From positions 1 to 21,171 of the forward strand of contig JBBBWG010010967.1 in the NCBI GenBank assembly GCA_037176905.1: DNA of 21,171 nt. Direction: 5' to 3'. The notes below the pieces were generated by a model. The model saw only the letters and a program-made list of their open reading frames with translations, was not told the DNA's origin and searched no databases. Every line of letters begins with the position of its first letter. Position 1 is the first letter of the stretch. Made by a program: the position numbers and the translations under genes. This stretch comes from Azolla pinnata. Its lineage: Eukaryota > Streptophyta > Polypodiopsida > Salviniales > Salviniaceae. Shown piece by piece: positions 9,044 to 16,879 of this stretch.

Positions 9044-9420
9044 TGTCATGAAACTAGGTAGGTCATCCCTTCCTGCATGCCCTCTATTTCTGGCACGTAG
9101 CTCTTATGCCCCTTAATATTAAGTGAACTCTCTTAGGCTTATTAAGAACGCAAATGTCTCATCCCTTCTATTTCAGGAGTGAAGACTAGAGATAAGCTCA
9201 TACCAAAATAGCTCCTCTCTATGAGTATATATATGCACCAATAGTATTAAGAGAGGGGTTAGAGAGAGAGAGTATGTGATAGAGAGATTATCAATAACAA
9301 TAATAATATAATTCTTATATCTCTCTCTATCTGTCTCTATCTGTGTGTAACTCTAGAGTTCTACTATTCTGTTGTGTACATCGATTACGGCTAACACGTT
9401 TTACAAGAAATCTATTGACA
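9044..9420 (+). repeat. 3' LTR of the copia element (377 bp)
   Basis: It begins TGTCATGAAACTAGG and ends TCTATTGACA (TGTCA/TGACA inverted ends). TATATATA near 9224-9232 is a possible TATA box. It is followed by AG-rich and CT-rich runs (9245-9340). Its 3' half is shared with the remnant at 6880-7028. The sequence just beyond 9420 is weakly like that beyond 7028, so the true right edge could lie up to about 9477. Confidence 0.75.
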
Positions 9421-9522
9421 TAGAATGCACATGCCTCACAACTTAAGTCCTTAATAATCAAGTTTATTTTCGATTTAAAGATCTTGTAAGATCTTGAATC
9501 CCAGAGGTCTCTTGATCCATGA

Positions 9523-9710
9523 TGTTAACAACCTAGTCCTAGAGACCGCCAATGATGGGGAGGGGATGAGGCTCTCCCAAAGTTTTGAAAGAGAGGGAGA
9601 GATGAGAGGGAGAGGGGTGAAACATAGTTACAAAGAGGGAGAAACTAGATCGAATGTCTATTATGTTCCCCAAAAGAAGATTTATATAATATATAGCTAG
9701 GGAGATAACA
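9523..9710 (-). repeat. LTR-like repeat, copy 1 (188 bp)
   Basis: On the + strand it reads TGTTAACAACC...GGGAGATAACA, with TGTTA/TAACA inverted ends. It shares the words TAGAGACCGCCAA, AAAGGGAGAG, AATGTC and GATTTATATAATATATAG with the copy at 11304-11492, in the same order. The TATA-like word lies where a minus-strand promoter would need it, so transcription is probably leftward. No open element could be assigned. Confidence 0.6.
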
Positions 9711-9800
9711 CTTGGCATGCCTGTGAGATAACACTTGGCACCGTTCATATGAAAACCGTTAAACTATATAATACCGTTCATATGAAAACCAAACCGTATA
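9702..9800 (+). repeat. two short direct repeats beside LTR-like copy 1
   Basis: GAGATAACACTTGGCA occurs at 9702 and again at 9725 (period 23). ACCGTTCATATGAAAACC occurs at about 9740 and again at about 9773. The first repeat spans the edge of the LTR-like copy, so a small duplication has blurred that edge. Confidence 0.8.
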
Positions 9801-11303
9801 AGTGCCTTATTCTTAAGCCATGGGTGTGCTATGATCATTTTATCACAGTCCAAAGGTTCCCACCTAATCCTCATCCAGTGTGATGCATTTGACAACAACT
9901 AAACCCGTAGGTGACAACTTGAATTGTTGATATGGGCACCTCAAGTTGTCTAAGTAGCAGTTCAAACCCTCAGGCGACTCTCGAACTACATAACTCGATT
10001 GAAGGACTCCTCGTTGACTAACCTTCCGTTGCATCTTCACTCCCGACTCAATCCTCATGTAGTACGATTATGTAATGGTGTTCTGGTGATGCCACCTTAT
10101 GGTTCTTTGTTCAACACAATGGGATGCAGTTGGCTTGGCTCGACTCGACTTGTTGTGGAACTTAGGTGTGACACATCGCAGTTCACTGTAATGCAATTCA
10201 CGCAGGTTTTTGGCCAATGTGGCTCTTTGTTCTGTTTTACTTTATGGTCTGGCATGTGCAGCCCACTAAACTTCTCAGCATGGTGCAGTGCTTGGTGTTA
10301 CATGGCATGGTGCGCGGTGTGGCTCATCTGAACTATCCAACATGGCACAACAAGGATTTGTGGCTCACTCGGCATGGGTCGGTGCAAATTGGGTCCTTAG
10401 CGCAGTTTAGTGATCGAAGTGCTTGGTGTGGCTCGACATGATGTGATGTGCTATGTGATGCGGTTTACGCGGCTTTCCGCCTTTGGTTTAACATGACTCA
10501 GCTCATCCCGATGCTTTGTGCAGCTCAGCAAGACTCAGCCCATCGCAATACCTTTTTGTGCCAGCTGTCCTAGTGCCATGACTCCTTGATATCTCGCCTC
10601 AAGACCTTTTCTTGGCTGCTCGGTCTTCCATCCCTGTGCCTTGGTAGCCCATTACAACACGTTTGGGGCCTCTCACAACGAATCAATCGGCGGCCTATCT
10701 CAACATTTAGTCTTGCACCCCAGCTTGGTGTTTCGAGTGCCACTGTTGCCACAATTGTGAAGGCATGATTGCGCCATTGGCACCCTTGTTGCCACCACCA
10801 TTGCCATTCTTTTCGTCCGTTCGCATCATTGTTCTCGCATGAGCTATTGCTTGTTGTTATTGCCACCACAGTTTTGTTGTTGCCACCGGTGTTGCTACTA
10901 CCATCGCCTTGCCGTTGGTCCAGCCCTCACATAGAGAACATCGTTCTTCATGGTTCCTGGCCAGTGCCAGATCCATAAATCTAGAAAACAAAAGCAAGCC
11001 CAGATCCATATGGCTGCCACTCCATGCTCCATAGCACTGCCATCATCGTTGTTGCCACTGGTGCTTCTATCACCATGAAACTTTATCACGACGCAGACCA
11101 GCACCAAAGCCATTGGAGAGGCACACTAGTGGTCAGTGTGGCCACTGCCCTCCTAAGTGTCACCACGATCTGCTTCATCTCAGCCTACTTGGTTTATTCA
11201 CTGGAGCACGAACAAAGAGAGAAAGAGAGTTAGAGCACATCAGCGGGGACCTAGTTACTAGAGGCCTCGGTCCCTACTAGCAACAAACTAGTAAGATTGC
11301 CAA
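9711..11303. other. 1.6-kb non-coding interior between LTR-like repeats
   Basis: No recognised protein is encoded. The part 10100-10560 is rich in words such as GTGGCTC, GGCATGG and CTTGGTGT. The part 10760-11170 is rich in TTGCCACC and TTGTTGCCAC, which produce low-complexity frames on both strands (for example 10570-10869 minus). If the flanking repeats are LTRs, this would be a non-autonomous element of the LARD/TRIM kind. A polypurine tract and primer site are not evident, and the outer flanks do not match as a target duplication. Confidence 0.4.
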
Positions 11304-11492
11304 TGTTAGCGTCCTGGACGTAGAGACCGCCAACGAATGGGAGAGTGTAAGGCCGCTCTAGGTTTCGAACAAAAAGGGAGAGGTGACAGAGAGAGTGAGG
11401 TGAAAAAAAGTTAGAGCAGATCAAATGTCCATTAATATGTTGCCCAAGAGGGGATTTATATAGTATATAGGGTTTATCCCGTTTTATAGACA
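11304..11492 (-). repeat. LTR-like repeat, copy 2 (189 bp)
   Basis: On the + strand it reads TGTTAGCGTCC...TTTTATAGACA, almost the same length as copy 1 and roughly 70% alike by eye. On the minus strand it starts TGTCTATAAAACGGG and has TATATACTATATAAATC as a likely TATA region. It abuts copia gag sequence on its right side. Confidence 0.6.
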
Positions 11493-11768
11493 CCCAACTG
11501 GATGTCTATCCAATCGATGGAGAATAGTGCACAATCATGAGACTTGTAGAATGGTCACAGACTCTCATTGCATGACTTCGATCTGTTGTGGTCATTTCTC
11601 TCTCTATATTTGTCGTGATCTTGGCCAATTCTTTGCACCGTTCCGCTGGAGTGGTGCACTTTAAAGTTGTCTTTGAGAGACAATCCCATGGATTTTCTTT
11701 GCAATTCTTCTTACGAGATCTCGCCAATCATCTCATCTAGTGTTAACTTTGTGACACTGTTGGTAACA
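11493..11768 (-). pseudogene. copia gag, 3' part beyond the CACTA insertion (element D)
   Basis: Read on the minus strand from 11768 downwards, the frame gives VTNSVTKLTLDEMIGEIS, then a stop, then EELQRKSMGL. This is the segment that follows the SLPASW...FxTT region in copia gag proteins of the UBN2 type. It joins in frame to the gag part at 13835-14180 if the CACTA element and one GTT copy are removed. Downstream (below about 11600) the likeness fades into basic sequence (DHDKYREK), before the LTR-like repeat cuts it off. Confidence 0.8.
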
Positions 11769-11771
11769 GTT
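11769..11771. other. target site duplication GTT, left
   Basis: GTT directly precedes the CACTA end and is repeated after the other end at 13835-13837. Three base pairs is the typical target duplication of CACTA elements. Confidence 0.8.
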
Positions 11772-11939
11772 CACTAAAAGGTATTGGCAAGTTTACCACA
11801 ACCATTGCCTCACAGTTGACACAAAGTTATCGTGATGTTGGTATAAAATTTACTACAAATTTTGCTGCATAACAAAAATTTGAACCCATGACCGGTTTAG
11901 CCAATTATTCAAATAATCATATCCGTATTTATATCCATC

Positions 11940-12660
11940 TATAGATGAATATGTATATATGCTTGTACAAATATACATCAATATGCATATATATTTGTAC
12001 AGATGCATATGGATGTGTGTATGTATATATAGATACGCATGTATGCATACACAAATGCATATTCATGTCTGTGTATGCATATATAAGTGAATATGCATGT
12101 ATGTATGCATACACATGTGAATACGCATCATGCATATACATATACGGATGAATATGCATGTATGTATGCATATACATGTGAATATGCATCATACATGTAC
12201 ATATACACATGAATATGCAAGCATACATGTATATACAAATGAATATGCATATATGTATGCATATTCATGTGAGCATGCATCGCACATGTACATATACAGA
12301 TGAATATGCGCGTATGTATACATATATATCTGAGCATGCATCGTACATATACATATATAAATGAATATGCATGTATGCATGTATATTTACATGAATATGC
12401 ACGTATGTATGCATACACAAGTGAATATGCATGTATAGAAGTATATTTAGATGAATATGCACGCATGTATACGTACATACAGAAGTGAATATGCATTATA
12501 CATGTACATATACACATGAATATATATGTATGCATGTATATTTAGATGAATATGCATGTATGTATGCATATACACAAGAATATGCATATACACGAGAACA
12601 TGCATGTATATATGCATATACACAAGAATATGCATGTATATATGCATATACAGGTAAATA
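11940..12660. repeat. 30-bp minisatellite inside the CACTA element
   Basis: About twenty head-to-tail units of 30-31 bp follow the pattern GAATATGCATGTATGTATGC then ATATACACAT, clearest from 12088 to 12656. Further units occur at 12853-12960. Neighbouring units alternate between two subtypes (one with CATCATACATGTAC), suggesting a higher-order unit of about 60 bp. The unit is a multiple of three, so frames stay open on both strands and give long His/Tyr/Met/Ile-rich peptides that are artefacts. Confidence 0.92.
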
Positions 12661-12664
12661 AAGG

Positions 12665-12835
12665 ATAATGTGCAGCTACCATTTAACTACCATCTAGCTA
12701 TTATGCGGCTACTATGCAGTAATCATGTAGCAAATATGTAACTACTATGTGGAAAATATGCAGCAAACATGTAGCTACTATGCGACAAATATGCAACAAA
12801 CATATAGCTAATATGAAACAAATATATTATAGCAA
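12665..12835. repeat. degenerate short repeats inside the CACTA element
   Basis: Words such as TAGCTACTATG, CATGTAGCAAATATG and TATGCAACAAACAT recur every 17-30 bp. They resemble the GCGGCAAA-type repeats at 3290-3860 and 4560-5150, which also lie next to a CACTA-type end. Confidence 0.6.
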
Positions 12836-13339
12836 ATATGTACATATATAGATGAATAGTCATGTATATATGTATATTTAGATGAATATGCATGTATGTA
12901 TGCATATAAATATGAATACATATATATATCTATCCATATACAAGTGAATATGCATATATATATATATTCTTTATTATTTAGGTATGCTTGCTTATAAAGA
13001 TAAATATCTATGTATGTTTGCATATACAAATAAATGAATATGTGCAGGAGGAGACAAACAAATAAAAATGAAAATTTCTCACATGAATAGTTTTAGACAA
13101 CCCTCTTGTATAATTAGGAAGTGAGGGCTCTTGGTTCTCAATCATCTTCAAAGTTCTTAGACTCTTCAGCTTCTAAAATGAAGAAGCTTTCGAAAATGAA
13201 TATGCTCTCAAATTTGTAAACAAAAAGAAATATAAAACAATAAATAAAATCAAAATATAATCTTTAAAATATTTTAGAAATAACTTTTTTGATTTTTAAA
13301 AAGACTTTATTAATAATATATATATATTAGACATTTTTT

Positions 13340-13834
13340 GTTGCTAGTTTACTATGAGCGTAGACACGTAGTTACTACACGTTTGTTATGGCCTACGAAC
13401 CTGGATACGCTGTTTGCTACAAACATAAATGCAAGTATAGCTGCAAATTTAGAAGCAAGTATAGACACAAAAGTAGTTGCTTAGAATGGTCACAATAAGG
13501 ACCAGATTTTTTACCGTAAGTTTACCACGACTATAAACGTGAGCATAGCCACGAGTATAGACATGAGTTATGTTGTTGTAATGTCACGGTAAAGTCACGG
13601 TAACATTTGTGGCTATGTTCGTAGTAAAGTCATGATAAATTCGCAGTAAACTCGCAATAATATTGCATTTACAGTTGTGGGTTACTGTTATGTCTAATTT
13701 CGCATCTATGGTTGTCGAAAAATTGTGGCAAAATATCTTGGTTTTAATTATGACATTAGATGCGACTTAAGCTGAAAAAAAAAGGACATGTTTTATAATA
13801 AACGACACGTCAAACCGGCCAATACCTTGTAGTG
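13340..13834. repeat. right subterminal repeats of the CACTA element
   Basis: Degenerate motifs such as CACGGTAA, CGTAGTAAAGTC, CGCAGTAAACTC and ACGAGTATAGACA recur up to the terminal ACCTTGTAGTG. In CACTA elements such repeats are binding sites for the accessory transposition protein; that function here is inferred from position and repetition. Confidence 0.55.
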
Positions 13835-13837
13835 GTT
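13835..13837. other. target site duplication GTT, right
   Basis: This is the second GTT, directly after the terminal TAGTG of the CACTA element, matching 11769-11771. Confidence 0.8.
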
Positions 13838-14180
13838 GTGTAGAATACATGTCAGCTCGCAAGGAGGCTTGACAGTAGTGCAAGTGCCTCTACTTCTTCT
13901 TCGAAGTTCAAGCCTTTTGAGTAGAGTTTTGTTAGCTTGTAGTTAAATGTGTTGATATGAGAGGTCGCTGGTTTGGATTCTCTCATCTTCATGTTGAATA
14001 GTTGTCTAATCAAGATGAGTTTTGACGAACTCAACTTCTTCTCGTAGATTGATTGAAGACTCTCTCACAACTCGTAAGATGTCTTCACCCTAGCCATGCT
14101 GAAGTAAACATTTTTGGCCAGATGCAACATGCAAATCATGTTCCGAGCAATCTCATCTAGCGATTTCGAATATTCCTGTA

Positions 14181-14566
14181 GAAGAATGGAGCTTGGTTTG
14201 GTCTTGTGACTTATGGCCTCAATTTGATGTCAAATGATCAACACATCTTGCATAATTTCCTTCCAAAGGCAAAGTTCTTGCCATCGAACTTTCAAATCTT
14301 ATAGTTCGACTAGAGGTTGAAGCCATTGTTGTTGTGGAGGTATGTGCGACTCAAATCTTCCTTCAATCTTCTGGAAGAATGGAGCTGGGTTTGCCCTTGT
14401 GACAGATGGCCTTGACTTAACATCAGATGGTCGACACATCTTGCATCATTTCCTTCCACAAGGAAAAGTTCTTGTTGTCAAACTTCCGAATCTCATAGTT
14501 CAAGTGAAGGTTGAAGCCATTGTTTTTCTGAAGGTATGTGCGGCTCAAGTCTTCCTTCAATCTTTT
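14181..14566. repeat. 193-bp tandem repeat in the copia gag
   Basis: GAAGAATGGAGCT opens each copy (14181 and 14374), and both end CTTCCTTCAATCTTYTG. Words shared in between include CACATCTTGCAT, TTTCCTTCCA, GTTGAAGCCATTGTT and GTATGTGCG. A third copy starts at 16808 after the inserted Ty3 element and can be followed for 30-60 bp. Confidence 0.88.
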
Positions 14567-14568
14567 GG
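14565..14568. other. target duplication TTGG, left
   Basis: TTGG stands directly before the LTR start at 14569 and again directly after the LTR end at 16806-16809. The gag repeat sequence reads through from one side to the other if the element and one TTGG are removed. Confidence 0.7.
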
Positions 14569-14801
14569 TGTCGTAGTGTAACTAGTACACCCGTTCCAAA
14601 TAGTGACCACATGAGGATATATGAGATAAATATTCTATCTATAAACTAGTCAAATAAAAGAATTGATTCTAAAGGATTAATCAATAGAACCATTATCATT
14701 TATCTTGATCTTTCTTTCTTTCAATCTATTTCTCTCCTTGTCTAGGACCTCGGTAATCATCACTCAACTCATGCGGTGATCCGACGCCGTATGGCACAAC
14801 A
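14569..14801 (+). repeat. 5' LTR of the gag-only Ty3 element (233 bp)
   Basis: It starts TGTCGTAGTGTAACTAGTACACCC, comparable with TGTCGTAGTGTACACGG at 1357. It ends CGTATGGCACAACA, comparable with CGTACGGCACGACA at 2041. It is much shorter than LTR A because the middle, including the TATA box region, is missing. The last about 110 bp align with the LTR ending at 16805. Confidence 0.82.
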
Positions 14802-14839
14802 TAAAGTGGTGAGTTTGACATGAAGCGGGTAAAAAGGAG

Positions 14840-15404
14840 ATGAAGAATCAGGTAGCGGAGATCAATATGATGGTATTGTTCGAGAGGATGCTTCAAGAGA
14901 AACATGCGCAGTCGAAAGCCGCATCTGTGGTGGAAAGGATCGTGGAGGAAACCGGACAATTCAATGGAAAGGATGCATCTCGTTATTTGCGAGATTAGAA
15001 GGCAGAGATACTATGTTGTAGAATCTCTGAGGATTTCAAGTCATATACTTCAACTAGGTGGCCACAAATTGTCTTCAAGGGAGTATCCATGAGTTGCAAC
15101 AACAACACCTGACTTGGCCAGCATTTGAAGAAGCATTGAAAACAACCTATGCAATGGAGGACTCTTCTACGGTAACACAAAGGGGTTTCGAGGATTGGGT
15201 GGGGACTCCGAACAAGAGGTTGAAGGTCCTTGAGGTGTTCTCAGTATTTGAGAGTCGCTTCGAGAGGTTGTCTGTACACAATCAAGCAGTCCTTGTGGTG
15301 GATAAGGTTGTTGTGTTCTTGCGTGTTGTAAACGTCCGAGATCGACATGATCTTGAAATATTGCTAGAAGACATGACTACAGAAAGCAGGCTCATGAGTG
15401 ACTA
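14840..15404 (+). pseudogene. Ty3/gypsy gag, N-terminal part
   Basis: The frame from ATG 14840 gives an acidic and basic helical stretch (VLFERMLQEKHAQS), then GQFNGKDASRYLRD and a stop. It continues in another frame as LTWPAFEEALKTTYAMEDSS and FESRFERLSVHNQAVLVVDK, up to a TAG at 15402-15404. The FNG-x-D-x-x-x-Y-L pattern and the W-x-x-F-x-x-x-L pattern are typical of Ty3-type gag (capsid). It has at least one stop and frame changes. It follows the LTR by 38 bp. Confidence 0.75.
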
Positions 15405-15640
15405 GGAGACTGTGAAAAGTATCCTGACTTGATTCAGAAAAGGTGTCAATGGCTGGTAGGAGAGGAGAAAAAGAATAGGGAGCCAACACAGAGGTATCCA
15501 TCCGCAATGGAAAGCCACCAACCGCAAACTCGGGAGTTTTCGGCCGAGACTAAAGGTTGAGGCGTCTGTGTTAGAGCAACGCCTAAAAGGGATCACAGAT
15601 TTGAAGATTGAGGGAATGAGGACAGCAGGCAAGCGACTGA

Positions 15641-16210
15641 TCACTATGGACCTGCACTTGGTGTGACGATGGTAAGCATAATTGGAGGAGGTCAAACGAG
15701 TATAAGGAGGTGCTCTGGCACGATCTTATTTACTTCAAAGGTAACCGCGTTCATTTGATGGATTCCCGGAAGCTGTTTCGAACAAACTACCGAAAGGGAG
15801 GTATGAAGAAAGTTTTGGAAGAAGAAATTGCGATAAAAAATAGCTATGCGACCATAGTGAGAATACATGTATGTGTGTTCGCGACAAAGACTTCTTTTTG
15901 GCTTGAAGTACTTGAGACCGCGAGGGAGGCCGGAGTAGAAATCTGAAACAAACTGGACGAGATACAAGAAGCGATGAGATGGTGATGGCCAATGGACCAT
16001 ATAAGTGTACAAGCATTGTGCCAATTTCACGATGTCTTCGTGGAAGAGAAAAGGCAACGGATAGAGGATGAGGTCGGCTCATCGTGCATACCAAAGAGCT
16101 AGAATGGTGGGAAGCTGAAGGTGTTGGCATTCAAGCGCATATCGGATATCGAGCAATTCACGGATCTGTAGAAGGTGTTCGAGGAGAGAATCCTTGACAG
16201 TCAGGTAAAC
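15641..16210 (+). pseudogene. Ty3/gypsy gag C-terminus with zinc-knuckle relic, into start of protease
   Basis: CTWCDDGKHNWRRS starts at 15653. It is a CCHC knuckle whose last Cys is Ser. It is followed by EYKEVLWHDLIYFKGNRVHL and FRTNYRKGGMKKVLEEEI in one frame (15710-15946). Further on, VEEKRQRIEDEVGS and, in another frame near 16130-16200, RISDIEQFTDL and VFEERILDSQ are seen. The latter resemble the segment that precedes protease in this type of Ty3 polyprotein. The likeness stops at about 16210, marking the internal deletion. The assignments of the last two pieces are from memory of the family and less certain. Confidence 0.6.
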
Positions 16211-16348
16211 TACTTAGCCTCTGTTGGGATCCGCCTGGGGAGTCTTGCATAACACAAATCATGTTTTGGCCTAAGGTATTAAAATCTTTCAATGATAATT
16301 GTCTAACAAATACTAAACTTGTGGTTCAAGAAGTCCAGAGATCAACAG
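16211..16348 (+). other. unassigned stretch between protease start and 3' LTR
   Basis: No clear coding likeness was seen. TGTTGGGATCC at 16222 looks like an LTR start of another kind, but no partner end with flanking duplication could be found. The left edge of the 3' LTR is therefore uncertain. Confidence 0.35.
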
Positions 16349-16805
16349 GATAGGAGTGTACTGTAGAAGGTATAATTAACCAAGCCTTCTACCGACAACA
16401 CGAAGTTTTTGTTGAAGAAAAGTAGAAACGGCAAAGCTACGTGCATTTAATACAAGAAAAGCATGCATGTCCTACTAGTGTGCATGAGTGCATGCATGAC
16501 AAATGTGCATGAGTGCATACAAGACTAACGCACATGAATGCATGCACAACTAGTATACATAAGAGAAGCTATGTAAACAAGGCCGCATGTTTGAAGCCTT
16601 CGTCATCATCAGGTCAAATCATCTAGTCGGGAATCATCCGGTCGATCATCCAGTCGATCATCAACTTGTCAGAGAGACTCTTAAGGATTAATCAAATCAT
16701 TCATCTTGATTTTTCTTTCTTTCAATCTTTTTCTCTCCTCATTTAGGACCCCCTTGGTTATCATCCTGCGATTCATGCGATTATCCAATGTCGTATGGCA
16801 CAACA
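16349..16805 (+). repeat. 3' LTR of the gag-only Ty3 element (left edge approximate)
   Basis: The right end CGTATGGCACAACA matches the 5' LTR of the element exactly over the last 14 bases and matches LTR A closely. The GCATGCATG/TGCATGAGTGCATGC zone (16461-16540) and GCTATGTAAACAAGG (16568-16582) parallel LTR A at 1576-1600 and 1781-1795. The stretch AGGATTAATCA then CTTTCTTTCAATC is shared with the 5' LTR. The left edge is set from the word GTGTAC that stands at position 8 of LTR A. Confidence 0.65.
16363..16392. repeat. short hairpin in the 3' LTR region
   Basis: GTAGAAGG (16363-16370) and CCTTCTAC (16385-16392) are perfect 8-bp arms around a 14-nt loop. Confidence 0.6.
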
Positions 16806-16870
16806 TTGGAAGAATGGAGCTGGTTTGTTCTTGTGAAGGAATAACCATAAGAATTTGAAGTCGATTAATA
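16806..16870 (-). pseudogene. continuation of the copia gag repeat after the Ty3 insertion
   Basis: TTGGAAGAATGGAGCTGGTTTG at this place continues the repeat interrupted at 14568. TTGG (16806-16809) is the second copy of the target duplication. Likeness to the repeat holds to about 16838 and becomes unclear after that. Confidence 0.65.
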
Positions 16871-16879
16871 GTTGAAACA

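Larger units (their letters stand above)
6880..9420 (+). mobile_element. internally deleted Ty1/copia element
   Basis: In order: a 5' LTR remnant (about 6880-7028), a non-coding leader, the first codons of gag (7647), RT and RNase H remnants (7733-8779), a polypurine tract and a 3' LTR (9044-9420). The end of the 5' LTR remnant (TGTGTGTAGCTCTAGAGC to TTTTACAAGAAG) is the counterpart of the same words in the 3' LTR. Protease, integrase and most of gag are missing, so it is non-autonomous. The left boundary is uncertain, because the first half of the 5' LTR is not recognisable. Confidence 0.75.
11772..13834. mobile_element. complete non-autonomous CACTA element (2,063 bp)
   Basis: The left end is CACTAAAAGGTATTGGC. 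The right end, read as reverse complement, is CACTACAAGGTATTGGC: 16 of 17 bases agree. Both are flanked by GTT. Removing the element and one GTT restores a continuous copia gag frame, which proves the borders. Inside are a left subterminal part with a tRNA-like B box word (GAACCCATGACC near 11882), a 30-bp minisatellite (11940-12660, more at 12853-12960), a degenerate GCAGCAAA/TAGCTACTATG repeat (12665-12835), AT-rich DNA and right subterminal repeats (13340-13834). No transposase coding was found, so it would need proteins from an autonomous relative. Confidence 0.9.
13835..14568 (-). pseudogene. copia gag, N-terminal and central part, with 193-bp tandem duplication (element D)
   Basis: On the minus strand, 14034-13852 encodes LILIRQLFNMKMRES, HINTFNYKLTKLYS and GLNFEEEVEALALLSSL. 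These are typical of the UBN2-type gag of plant copia elements (capsid role). Upstream on that strand, near 14100-14345, frames show LWKEIMQDV, KTKPSSIL and SLDEIARNM. A 193-bp piece of the N-terminal region is present twice (14181-14373 and 14374-14566), which breaks the protein. The frame runs into the CACTA insertion at FYTT and resumes at 11768. A fragment of a third repeat copy continues after the Ty3 insertion (16810 onward). Confidence 0.85.
14569..16805 (+). mobile_element. non-autonomous, gag-only Ty3/gypsy element (2,237 bp)
   Basis: The element starts with an LTR (14569-14801), carries a gag-like region with a zinc-knuckle relic and the first bases of what looks like protease. It ends with a second LTR (about 16349-16805). 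TTGG flanks both ends. RT, RNase H and integrase are absent. The LTR ends match those of element A (TGTCGTAGTGTA... and ...GGCACRACA), so an element of that family could have supplied the missing enzymes. It resembles described gag-bearing, pol-less terminal repeat elements (TR-GAG type). It is inserted in the gag repeat of copia element D. Confidence 0.8.

Noticed and set aside
9494-9700. 68-codon + strand frame
   Set aside because: It lies within the LTR-like repeat, is rich in GAGAGG runs and has no family likeness.
10570-10869. 99-codon minus-strand frame with Trp and Gln runs
   Set aside because: The composition follows low-complexity TTGCCACC repeats. It has no recognisable domain, and the opposite strand is open as well.
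11929-12647. Long overlapping open frames on both strands rich in His, Tyr, Met and Ile
   Set aside because: They are by-products of a 30-bp tandem repeat whose length is divisible by three. There is no domain, and several frames are open at once.
11940-12660. Repeats with fairly even period, CRISPR-like at first sight
   Set aside because: There are no unique spacers; the units are contiguous, degenerate and AT-rich, and the surroundings are eukaryotic transposons.
15692-16130. Minus-strand frames of about 120-130 codons
   Set aside because: They are antisense shadows of the Ty3 gag C-terminal region read on the + strand.
16222-16400. Separate small LTR starting TGTTGGGATCC and ending CCGACAACA
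   Set aside because: The ends could pair, but the flanks (CCTC and CGAAG) do not match and no second copy is present in the window.
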